DNA of 21,653 nt. It comes from Chromera velia. Lineage: Eukaryota; Sar; Chromeraceae. The stretch lies in NCBI GenBank assembly GCA_018398765.1, contig JAHBMJ010002191.1:1-21653 (forward strand), given 5' to 3'. A program made the position numbers and the translations under genes. This document shows, piece after piece, positions 8,494 through 17,630 of the stretch. The notes beneath the pieces are model-generated. The model did not search any database and was not told the origin of the DNA. It was given only the letters and a program-made list of their open reading frames with translations. Every line of letters starts with the position of its first letter. Position 1 is the stretch's first letter.

Positions 8494-9901
8494 ATGACAG
8501 TGTCTGAGATTATAGAGTGTGTAAAAGAAGTGGTTAGATGTACCAGCACTTTCTTGAAAAGTCTGGTCAAAGAATGTCTGTTCTTTCAAGCAAAATCAGT
8601 GACAATATTGCGACGTTACCTTGCATTGATAGACAGTATCCCAACAGAAACGGCTCTTGAAAATCAACCAGAAACCCAGAAAGCCGAAGTCACAGTGGGC
8701 GATGGGACTGTAAGCAAAAAGCAGACACGATGGAGAGGCCGCTATTTGAAGAAACAGTGGGGCTTGAAGTGTGGAAGTCTGATGACTAGTCTGATGATTG
8801 GCCACCCTAACAGCTATAACTTAACTGTGTCCCACTTCAACGTTTCTGCTCATCCTTGGTTTCTTCCTAAGGCGCAAGGAGGGATGCGAGGCTTTGAAAC
8901 CACTCATGAATGCCGCGCTGGCATTCTAGCACCTGTACAAAGCCCTTCCACTTCCCTCCTCAAAAGTCCTTCCACCTCTCTCCTCAAAGAAAACTCCTCC
9001 GTCTGTAGACGCTAACTGCACCCCAGCACCCACACGAAGCCCTTCCACCTCCCTCCCCAAGGAATGTTCCTCCATCTCCGCATTTCCAATTGCTAACTGC
9101 ACCCCAGTACTCGCACGAAGCCCTCCCACCTCCGTCCTCAAGGAATGTTCCTCCGCTTTCTCACCTACAGATGCTAACTGTACCCTAACACCTACAAGAA
9201 GCCCTTCCACCCCTCCCCCCAAAGAACGCCCCTCTGTCTCTGCACCTGCGGACACTAACTGCACCTCAACAGCTGGAGAGCCACGAAGCCCGTCCACCTC
9301 CTTCACTCAAGAAAGCCCTTCCGTTTTCTCATACTTGGAAGGCAGCTCCGCTTTGTTGCCCACCAAAGATGCCCCCATCTCTTCTTCTTCTTCCCTTGCA
9401 CCCGCCTCGTCTATCTCTTTGACAGCACGTGACTCATCAGAGGTAGAAAGGAGAGAGAAGAATGCAGAGTGGGGACGCAAGTTTGTTCCCATCGGAAAAA
9501 AAATAACCTATGGCAGCCTCATGGCGGTGCAGATGCTCGAAGGTGTGAAAAAAGCAAGCAAAGGTCAGAAAAGAGCGTTCGTAAGAGAAGGGGGCATAGC
9601 AATTCTCGCAGACTGTATCAGTTGCAACGGACTGCTTAGAAGAATGCAGGAGAGAGAGAAACTAGATGAAGGGGAACTCGATCGGAGGCTTGCGATGCTA
9701 ATGGAAGCAACTCTTGAAACGCTTCTCAATTTGCCTAACAAGGAGATGACGCAGAGCATCAAAAGAAGAGAAGACCAAGACCTAGAGGCAGCTTTGTGGA
9801 CTATCGCTACAAGAAGCTACATCCTTATCTTCCAAAAGCTTCAAGCTCAGTATATCTATAGCCTGTACTACGAAGAGATTGACTGTCTGGACTCGGACTG
9901 A
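8494..9901 (+). pseudogene. Unrecognised gene with 27-residue P/S/T repeats and an armadillo-like tail, frameshifted
   Basis: The first frame opens at ATG 8494 (in-frame TGA at 8482) and runs to TAA 9013-9015. A second frame is open from 8930 to TGA 9899-9901. Repeat units of the same type (SPSTSLLK, then KENSSV) are read in the first frame before about 9003 and in the second frame after it, so the two belong together. Against later copies, the first unit lacks about 8 bp near 9004-9010, which explains the shift. The N-terminal 145 residues (MTVSEIIECVKEVVRC...) match nothing I know. The C-terminal part (FVREGGIAILADCI; LMEATLETLLNLPNKE) resembles armadillo helices. A small intron or a sequencing error instead of a mutation is possible. 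No function is proposed. Confidence 0.5.
8930..9334 (+). repeat. 81-bp in-frame minisatellite (27 residues per unit)
   Basis: Units start at 9011, 9092, 9173 and 9254, an exact 81-bp period each time, with a partial, shifted unit before them. Each full unit encodes (A/T)NCT, then RSP(S/P)T, then a Lys-Glu-Cys or Lys-Glu-Arg pair and a Ser-rich end. The first part also holds a 24-bp duplication giving SPSTSLLK twice (about 8942-8989). The period keeps the reading frame, which argues for selection as protein while the array grew. Confidence 0.85.
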
Positions 9902-10513
9902 TGGGAGGAAGAGTGCTTGTCTGAAGCCTCTGAAGCAGCGGCCGGTGATTATTTGGGTATCAAGATCCTTTCTTTGTTGGTCTGTTTGTCTGACGTCTCA
10001 TCCCATGGAACATGTCATATTTCAGTTCTTGTTCTTTCTTCCCTTGAGATTCCACTTTTTCTTTGTAAGACTTCACTTTTTTGAGATAATTAGAATGAAA
10101 AAAAGACGCCCAACCAGAAGAGAGAGGTCTCCTATTACCTCAATACGTCTCGGAAAAAATGAATGAACGTTCTTAATTGTACCAAAAAAGTGAAAGAAAG
10201 AAGAGAAGTGGATGTTTCTCTTTTAGTCTCTACTTCTTCGTCTTTCCCTTTCTATTTTGTCTTTCTTTCTCTAACTCCAAGCATCCTTTTTTGCTTCTCT
10301 GTTTACAAGCAAGGAAAAGAAGAGACCTAACTTCATCTCACTCCTCTTGCGGCGGCTTGCCACTTCACCTTTCTTCAGTTAGACAGAACGATAAGAAGCA
10401 ACCCACAAGAAGAAAGAGGGTTTTTGTTTCCCCTCCGTGCGTCTCAGGAAAAGGAACGTTCCTGCCTACGCTGAAAAGTGTAAAGACAAAGAGAAGTGAG
10501 CTTTTTCTCTTCT
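9902..10513 (+). other. Gene-free stretch with a diverged duplication
   Basis: No gene is supported; the open frames at 9879-10166 and 10177-10524 are T/A- and pyrimidine-rich with no recognisable motif. Segments around 10100-10220 and 10395-10515 are diverged copies about 294 bp apart. Both carry CGTCTC, GGAAAA and GAACGTTC, followed by AAAGTG and AAGAGAAGTG, in the same order. Confidence 0.45.
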
Positions 10514-10521
10514 TACATGGT
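10514..10521. repeat. 8-bp target-site duplication of hAT element, left (TACATGGT)
   Basis: TACATGGT abuts the left inverted repeat and is repeated exactly at 13117-13124. Eight base pairs is the duplication length of the hAT superfamily. Confidence 0.92.
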
Positions 10522-10544
10522 TAGTGACCATGTTTGATTTGATT
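10522..10544 (+). repeat. Left terminal inverted repeat of the hAT element
   Basis: It starts with TAGTGACC, a usual hAT end type (TAG or CAG first), and matches the reverse complement of 13094-13116 exactly. TTTGA repeats continue to about 10556. A GATTTGAG...CTCAAATC hairpin and a perfect 16-bp palindrome (10626-10641) follow, possibly subterminal transposase sites. Confidence 0.9.
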
Positions 10545-10942
10545 TGATTTGATTTGAGGTAGGGCTTAAGCTCAAATCAAATATCCAGTCACGGAGGATT
10601 TAGTGTTTAAAGACCTATCAAATACGATCAAATATTTGATCAATATGGCTTTCAACCTCAAATATGAAGGTCCCGAAAAAACTTTTGCAAGTACCGATCC
10701 GTCACGCATGCTGATTCAAATGAACAATTTCAGAAAAAATCTAAATCTTGATGGTTTACTCTCAAAAAAAAAAACGTTTTGAGCTGCACTGAAATTGACG
10801 TTTCACCCCCTTTTACTTCATGCAGAGGTAAACCCATCAGCTGAACGTTTTCCCAAACAGCTGTGTTGACTTTTCTGGTGCTGGAACATCTTTTAAAGCC
10901 CCTTTTTTGAGCATCTGCAAACATTTCACACCCCGTAAAGAC

Positions 10943-11930
10943 ATGTCACACAATCCGACAGGGTCGAACGGGAAGAAGGAGGCATTTGTTTTTAGAGCCG
11001 GGTACGCAAAAAAAATATGGTCCGTACAAAAGGGGGCAAATGTGATTCAGTGTCAGGTGAAAATACAAGGAGCCGAGGGAGAAGGAGAAACTATTTGTGG
11101 CTGTGAGTATGCAGCAGCGGCAACCAGTTCTTTTCAAACCCACCTCATCAATTAGCATGGCTTGACGATCATGTCTGACAAACATGTGCAGCTGCTCCAA
11201 GAAAGACAGGAGAAGCGGTCGGAGGGGGCGGGGGGGACGAAGCAGCCTGACGTGCGAACGTTTTTCCCCACCAAAGATGAAACAGAAGCTGTGGTCGCAC
11301 CATATGCAGAGACACATGAGAAGAGAATCAAGTGCGATATGCTGACCACTGACTTTCTGGCCAGTGCTGGCTGGCCTCATCTCATAGAAAACGAGGCATT
11401 GCGAAAGCTGGTCAAGGCACTGGACCTCCGCTACGATCTCCCGTCTGTAGGAAAGGTGCAGAGACTTCTGCTTCCAACACTGAAGAATGAGATTATTCTG
11501 TCAATCAAAGACAGGTTGAGAAAAGCAGCGACCCGACGAGTGTCGATCATCCTCGATATGTGGTCGCATTCAGGAAGGTCAGGGTTCCTGGCGATCACAA
11601 TCCATTGGCTGACAGAGAACTTTGAGATGGATTCAGCCTCTTTTTTGGATCCCGAGACAACAATCTACCACGGGGCTAAGCAGATCGGAGAGATGGTTCG
11701 AAAGGTCCTGAATCTGCTCGGGATTTCGCTTGAGGAAGTTCTTGCTGCTACGTCAGACAGGGCGGGGAACGTTGTCAATGCGGTTGAGCTTCTTGGACTG
11801 CCATGGGTCCCTTGTTTGGCATACGCAATCCACAACGCGGTTGTCACCATTCTGAGAAACGACCCGGAAGCACAGAGAATCGTCTCGACAGCGCGGGAGA
11901 CTGCCACGCGAATTCGCAAGTTGGTCATGC
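10943..11930 (+). pseudogene. hAT transposase, N-terminal half (BED finger and first catalytic region)
   Basis: The likely start is ATG 10943 (MSHNPTGSNGKKE). A BED-finger-like segment follows with W, a Cys region and SSFQTHLIN, then an in-frame TAG at 11153-11155. The frame goes on with IILDMWSHSGRSGFLAITIH (about 11550-11610; catalytic Asp in LDMW at 11555-11557). Next is ATSDRAGNVVNAV (about 11740-11780), the second-Asp motif of hAT enzymes, and WVPCLAYAIHNAVV (about 11800-11850), where the family normally has Cys-x-Ala-His; Tyr replaces His here. Homology stops near 11930 at a short tandem repeat. Without the insertion domain, the catalytic Glu and the C-terminal dimerisation part it cannot be a working enzyme unless an intron hides them. 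Confidence 0.82.
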
Positions 11931-11985
11931 ATATATATGCCGTCTATGCATACATATATGCCGTCTATGCATATACGTGCGCGTG
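11931..11985 (+). repeat. Short tandem repeat where the transposase homology ends
   Basis: Two near-identical 21-bp units (ATATATGCCGTCTATGCATAC type) follow one another, with a third partial copy. They lie at the exact place where the protein stops resembling hAT transposases, so they may mark a deletion or insertion join. Confidence 0.65.
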
Positions 11986-12164
11986 TCACAAGCCACATGA
12001 TGCCTCTACCTGCATGTCTAACCACCCTGGTCTACCCATACACTTCACACCTTTTCTGGTCTCTCAGTGCCTGGACTCACACGGCGATGAGTAGAGGATG
12101 CACTTTGATACATGCACTGTGTGATTGACATGCACATGCACTGTGTGCAGCTCGCAAGAATTAG

Positions 12165-12630
12165 GTGTCTATCAGGCACAGCAATTTGTCTATCGGTGGG
12201 AGGACCAATTTGAAACCAAAGGAGGCGGCTGCAGATGCAAATGCTGAGAAGGCTGGGGGGAAACTTCCCCCTCCTGAGAAAGTCATCACTCCGGGTGAGG
12301 AAGGCTACCGACCTCTCTATATTCACCTCCAATACAAGGGGCTTGTTGTCGGCCCTGGTGCGGCACAGAGGGTAGCCGAACTTACCAACTCTGGATGCTT
12401 AGCTGCCCAGAAATAGGACGGTTCCAACACCAACAGCAATAGCAAACGTGTGCGTGGTTCTCCGTCTCACCCCGTTGTCATCTCTCCGCAACTGAATAGA
12501 AGCCCAGGAGCACCCACTCCTGAAAAGCTGAAAAGCCAGAGAAAAAGCTTTCAGCAGCTCCCACCACCGATCAATTCGATTCACATTGAAGAAAGTGATC
12601 ATGAAGAAGAGGAAAAGGAAGTGCTATAAA
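12165..12630 (+). pseudogene. Open segment in the hAT element, unrecognised C-terminal part
   Basis: A frame is open from about 12165 to TAA 12628-12630 apart from one TAG at 12414-12416. It encodes KLPPPEKVITPGEEGYRPLY and LQYKGLVVGPGAAQRVAEL, then a polar tail with EESDHEEEEKEVL. The acidic tail and the single TAG after a Gln-Lys pair suggest a real coding past. It does not look like the usual hAT C-terminal dimerisation domain. It may be a downstream exon of the transposase or a captured segment. Its true start is unknown. Confidence 0.4.
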
Positions 12631-12802
12631 GCTGAGTGATTGTCACCTCAATTTTGGTACGTGCTCTAACTTTATCGTATCAACAAAAAGTCATATGCAA
12701 TTTCAAATCTATCAATTTTACGTTCTTAATCTCTATTAGTACTAGAGTGAATCTCAGTAACTAGTGTATATACACTGCCACACAGGCACATTTTTTTTAC
12801 GG

Positions 12803-12964
12803 AACTGATAAGTTATAATTTTATATGTATTTTTTTAAATTTTTGAAACACACATCAGAAATGTTCTGATAACTATTATCATAAACTGATAATTTATATT
12901 TATATATATATTTTTTTAAATTTTTAAAACACACATCAGAAATGTTCTGATAACTATTGTCATG
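12803..12964. repeat. 81-bp AT-rich tandem duplication inside the hAT element
   Basis: Two copies about 81 bp apart share AACTGATAA, a T7-AAA-T5 block and CACACATCAGAAATGTTCTG in order. Each holds a small hairpin, ATCAGAA-ATG-TTCTGAT. It is non-coding. Confidence 0.8.
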
Positions 12965-13093
12965 AGAAAAATGATCAGAGTGACAGTCAGTCAGTGACTC
13001 AGTGAGGAACCCTAAGAGGTTAACCTCAAATCTTACCTCAAATATCAAATATTTAAGGTTGAAGCTCAAATCAAATCAAATCAAATCAAATAT

Positions 13094-13116
13094 AATCAAA
13101 TCAAACATGGTCACTA
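13094..13116 (-). repeat. Right terminal inverted repeat of the hAT element
   Basis: It is the exact reverse complement of 10522-10544, ending GGTCACTA. CAAAT/TCAAA pentamer repeats continue inward to about 13065. Confidence 0.9.
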
Positions 13117-13124
13117 TACATGGT
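13117..13124. repeat. 8-bp target-site duplication of hAT element, right (TACATGGT)
   Basis: This is an exact copy of 10514-10521, directly after the right inverted repeat. Confidence 0.92.
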
Positions 13125-14105
13125 CTCAATTTCTCTTTCTTCTCTCAACCTCTCTCTCCTTATTTCAGAACTTACAAAGGAAAAAGATTATCATTCGCTT
13201 ACATTCGCTTTACCCTGGATCAATGTCCGGTATGATTGCCCCCCATCAAATCACTTGATTTCCAGCTATTGAATTGCTCTCGCGAATGTGTCAGATGTTA
13301 TATCTGCGCAATTGATCGATCGAGCTCAGAAAAAACCTCGTGTAAACCGTTCTCGGCTTGTACGTCTAGTATAGCTCTTCAATGCTCAGTATTTATAATA
13401 TTAAGTGAATATTAGTTTAATTTAGTTATTGTTTATAAACATATTTCTTTGACCTACTCTGCCGCGTAACTACATGTAGCCAACCAACTTAAAGCAAGCT
13501 AGTAGCCTAGCTACTAAGTAGCAGTGGGCTAGAACTATCACCAAAACAATGAAGACATATTGAAGAGTTTAACGCCTTCAATGGAATTGAACAGTTTAAC
13601 GGCGCAGCTATGCCTATAGCTAGATACCTAGTGAAAAATTGAGATATGAAACAAATGCATCGGCATCTCAATTCACTTTCACAGTTTTAAAACTGGATCC
13701 AGCATCAAACCCCAGCGTCATTTGTGCCATGGCGAAGGCTGAAGTTGAAGAAGGTCTCCAGGCGAGAGATGAGCTGCAGAAAGGCACGAAGCAGGAGAGA
13801 GGGGAGGGGTGATTCAGGCGTTGCAGCGGGTGTGCTTGTCCTTACATTAATCGGACATTGCAATGAATTCATCCGGTGTTCGGCGGGGGCAAATAGACAT
13901 ACGTACACCATCTGAGTACTTGATCGATAGGACCCCCCGTGATGAGATGAAGAAGAGCGCATCTTCAATTCACATGCAGGCGCTCAGTGCTCATGTGTAG
14001 ACAGGTAGGAGAATGAAAACTGAAATACCTTGCATTAATTACCTTGCCTAAAACTTGCACGCTTAAGAGGCCCCAGTCGAGATGTCAACACCCTCCATCA
14101 CTTCA
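13125..14105. other. Intergenic stretch between the hAT element and the lipase gene end
   Basis: No gene is supported. The ATG at 13729 opens a 27-codon frame (MAKAEVEEGLQARDELQK...) without a good donor, and the longer frames here have no motif. A small stem (TAGTAGC-CTA-GCTACTA, 13500-13516) is present. The right end should contain the 3' untranslated region of the minus-strand lipase gene; I cannot point to a polyadenylation signal with confidence. Confidence 0.45.
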
Positions 14106-14237
14106 TCAATTTCTTACGCAGCCTATCGATCGACACGAAAGAAGCTTGCACTCAATCATTGACGCACGCCGACTCACTTCTCCAGGTGGCAACCTCATGG
14201 GGCTCACACAATTTCCTTCCACACGCCGAAACAGCTC
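14106..14237 (-). CDS. Lipase gene exon 8, probable last exon
   Basis: The acceptor is pyrimidine-rich and ends CACCTGTGTGCAG. In the phase set by exon 7 (phase 0) it encodes ELFRRVEGNCVSPMRLPPGE and 23 more residues, to TGA at 14108-14106. A GTGAGT inside it, after PPGE, could be another donor, so the real end may differ. An alternative acceptor upstream (TTGTCCTCCAG, near 14550) would give a His-Thr-repeat tail and is less likely. Confidence 0.5.
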   Translation of the reverse strand, partial: ELFRRVEGNCVSPMRLPPGEVSRRASMIECKLLSCRSIGCVRN

Positions 14238-14473
14238 CTGCACACAGGTGCATGCATACATGAAGACAGAAAGAAACACAGGCAGCTAGCGGCAAGGACC
14301 GACGAACACATGAAGCTGACGAGCAGCATCACAACGATGCGACAGGCAGGGCACAGAAGAAGGAAAAAAGCTTGAGGTCCTCCTTCCACTCACTGTAGGG
14401 CTGTCTGTCCTCCTTTCTCTCTCTCCCTCTATCTATCTCTGTGCGTGTGCGTGTGCGTGCGCGTGTGCATGTG

Positions 14474-14514
<41 letters not shown>

Positions 14515-15237
14515 GTGTGTGTCGTTTCCCTGTCTCTGGAGGACAAGTGAAGAGAAGCAGGAAAGGAGGAACCTCAATTGACCTGATATGACCCTGCTCT
14601 CTCTATGTATTCTTCTTTGTCTGTCTGTCTGTCCTTCACCTGTGTCGCCCGTCTTCCCGGCCTTCAATGACTCGTTGTCACAGACTCGCTTCACGAACGC
14701 ACATGAGGAAAAACAAACCGCGGGTTGCCTTTCTAGTACACCCCACTTACTTACGTTAACTCTTGCAAAGTACGTATCCGGAAGGTGGTCAAACAGAGCC
14801 CTGCTTCCGGGTTTCACCTCTGCATACTGTTCGCGGTTTGGCATGGTCACCCGAATCTCGGGGAGGCGGGGACGGCAGGCTGAAGAAAAAGAGAAAGATG
14901 CAAGAGGTGCGCATGCTTCACTTTCTCTCCCGTCTCTCTCTTCCTTTCCATCAAGTGGACCGTCTGCTTGATAATCTGCTTTCCCACCGCCCTTTCCTCG
15001 TCGGTGTCTCCCCTTCCTCCTCCCACGCCGGGCTGCTGCCCCGAAACAACCTCCGCACATCGCACAGACAGATCCGTAACAGGGGCAGCTGCAGACTGAG
15101 GAGACTCCGGGGGGGGGTGGAGAGCGGACCCACGGGGGCACACAGGTGATCTGCAGAAAGCAGAAAGCAGAAAGAAAGAAAGAAAGAAAGAAGGAAAGAA
15201 AGACAGACAGACAGAAAGAAAGAAAGAAAAGAAAGAA

Positions 15238-15276
<39 letters not shown>

Positions 15277-16568
15277 AAAAAAGAAAGGAAAGAAAGAAAG
15301 AAAGAAAGAAAGAAAGAAAAGAAAGAAAGAAAGAAAGAAAGAACGAAAGAAAGAAAGACAAACAGACAGACAGACAGAAAGAAGGAAAGACAGAAAGACA
15401 GAAAGACAGACAGAAAGAAAGAAAGAAACAAAGAAAGAAAGAAAGAAAGAAAGAATGAAAGAAAGAAAGAAAAGGAAGGAAGGAAGGAAGGAAGGAACAG
15501 CACACAGTGATTTGAATAACGTCCCCCCTTCGATCTCTGCATGTATGGATGGGCACACATGCAGCTGCCTGCAGGGAAGGGATCTTCTTTTTCCGTCCCC
15601 TTACCCCCCCTCCACGCGTGTCTGTCTGCCTGCGTCGCTGCCCTCCCACTCTCTCTCTGTTCTTCACGTCAACGCACGCGCTCTTTCAGAATACCCAAAG
15701 CGATCGCTCAGCTGCTTCTCGCTTCTCAAAGCCATCCATCAGGATTTCGCGTCCTCCCGTCCTCTCTGTCAACCCTCTTTGCCCTGATGCCAAACAGAAA
15801 TAGGGTGAGCAGCCACCATGGTCATAAAGAAAAAATGTACGCAAACAAGAAACAAAAGCGCAGAACAGAAAAAGATGGGAAGGAACAGACCTGGCAGACA
15901 GATCCGGGCAGCACCATCTCCGCAAGTTCATCGATAGGCACCGACACGAGGCCACTTGTTGCCGGTTTCCCTCCCCTACTCGCCTTCCCTGCCTGCGATG
16001 GAATTCCCCTTTCTTCCTTCCCCTCGCCTAATCCCCCCAAATCCGGCGACTCTTCAGGCCCTCCTGCTTTTTCTTTCTCTTCTTCCTTCAAGAACGTCCC
16101 TAGGGCAACACCTGCCTCCTTGGCGCTCCTCCTCTCAGCGTCCTCTCTTCTGGCCCCTCCCCGGCCATCCATCTGGCCACTCTCCCCCGGCTCTCCACCC
16201 ACCTGCGCCGCCCCGACACAAGGGGCCTCGGTCTTTCCGTTTCCCTGCAGCCACAGAGAGAGAGAGAGAGGGGCAGCGAGGGAGAATGAATGGATGAGTG
16301 AAAGAAACGAATGAGGAGAAAGAAGGCTCTGAAATGTGCTTGCAGTCTCCCCGCCCCCCTTGTCGTTCTCTCTCTTCAGCCCCCACATTTCCTTCCAATT
16401 CTCCCTCGCCCTCCCTTCATCCAGCCCTCTCCTCTCTTTCCACCCAGGGAGGGCGTCAAATGAATGCCAAGGGGGGGCAGAGCCTGCAGATCCTTCTTCT
16501 TCCGTCCGTGCGTGTCTGAGTGTCTGCCTGAGTGCGTCTACCTCCCTCCCTCCCTCCCTCCCTCCCTC

Positions 16569-16634
<66 letters not shown>

Positions 16635-16647
16635 ATTGTGTGTGTAT

Positions 16648-16685
<38 letters not shown>

Positions 16686-16728
16686 TTGTGTGTGTATGAT
16701 AGTATGTGTATGATTGTGTGTGTGTGAT

Positions 16729-16770
<42 letters not shown>

Positions 16771-17577
16771 GCGGGGGTGGGGATTTTAAATGCGTTTGGG
16801 TTGTGTTGAAGCAGAGAGAGAGACAGAGACAGAGAGAGGTTCAAACTGAAAAAGACGGACGGAAACGGGAACCCCTTATGCAGAGAGAGGGAGGGAACTC
16901 ACATCACCATCTTCACTTAAGATGTCTTTGCGTTTCTCTCTTCCCTCTATGGTTTGTTTCCTCTCTCTCTTGAGAGAGAGCCGGCATTTGAAAGAAAGAA
17001 AATCTACCAACCCACCAACCCCCTTCCCTCACTCACGTTTTTCCTCTGAGCGGTGGACGAAGACGAAGAGGAAGAGGACCTGGATGAGGAAAGTGTGGAG
17101 CATGGCATTGAGAAGTCGAAGGGCTCTTCAGTCAGAACATCTGCGGGCCTGCAGACAGACAGACAGAGAGAGAGAAAGGCATGCAGACTATACTATACCA
17201 TACTGTTCTTTCTTTCTCTTTCCTTCCCATTCGTTTCCTCTTCCCTTTTCTCTTGTCCCGCTTCGTCGTCAGTCATCATCTTAAGGCTGTGCTTCCATCC
17301 TTCCTTCAACATGCATTGGGTAGGGTGGCCTTGGAGAAACCCAGGAACATCAATTTCTTCCTTTCTCCGATCGCTTCCTCTTTTTCTTTCCTCTTTGGCT
17401 GATGTCTCTCTGTCTGGCGAAAACAGGCAGGCAGGCAGGCGAGTCGGAGGGGAGGCAGGAAGAAGAAAACAATCGACAGAGCCAATCAAACGGAGAGTCC
17501 GCTAGATGGAGTTTTCCTGCAGGAAGCACTCTTTCCCTCCTCTCTCTCTCTCTCTCTCAATATTCTCTTGCCCTCAC

Positions 17578-17630
<53 letters not shown>

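Larger units (their letters stand above)
10522..13116 (+). mobile_element. hAT-superfamily DNA transposon, 2.6 kb, probably defective
   Basis: The ends are perfect 23-bp inverted repeats that begin TAGTGACCATGTTTGATTTG (10522-10544 and 13094-13116). They are followed inward by TTTGA pentamer repeats, and the element is flanked by an exact 8-bp duplication. Inside, on the plus strand, is a BED-finger-like N-terminus and the first half of a hAT transposase. The C-terminal half, including the dimerisation domain, is not recognisable. The ends look competent, so the copy may have moved with help from another transposase. Internal AT-rich sequence and an 81-bp duplication fill 12630-12980. Confidence 0.92.

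Noticed and set aside
8930-9334. CRISPR-like array
   Set aside because: Units are contiguous 81-bp coding repeats with no unique spacers.
13729-13812. 27-codon frame MAKAEVEEGLQARDELQK... with a good start context
   Set aside because: No donor before the stop and no recognisable continuation; likely chance.
14329-15787. Several long open frames on both strands (213-409 codons)
   Set aside because: They owe their length to the GAAA/GACA microsatellite, which lacks stops in several frames. Only the part at 14755-15150 on the minus strand has splice sites and a family motif.
15686-15800. Alternative lipase exon ending REILMDGFEKREAAERSL
   Set aside because: The best acceptor (GGCATCAG) leads to a stop after four codons in the phase left by exon 6, and the stretch lacks the Asp-His motif found in exon 7.
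15822-16844. 340-codon minus-strand frame as one protein
   Set aside because: Its first half is CA and GA repeat in an intron. Only 15891-16244 is kept, as exon 6.
17193-17416. Possible extra lipase exon (GWKHSLKMMTDDEAG)
   Set aside because: It has a fair acceptor (TTTTCGCCAG), but no donor gives a phase that joins exons 4 and 5 without a stop, while those two join directly in phase.
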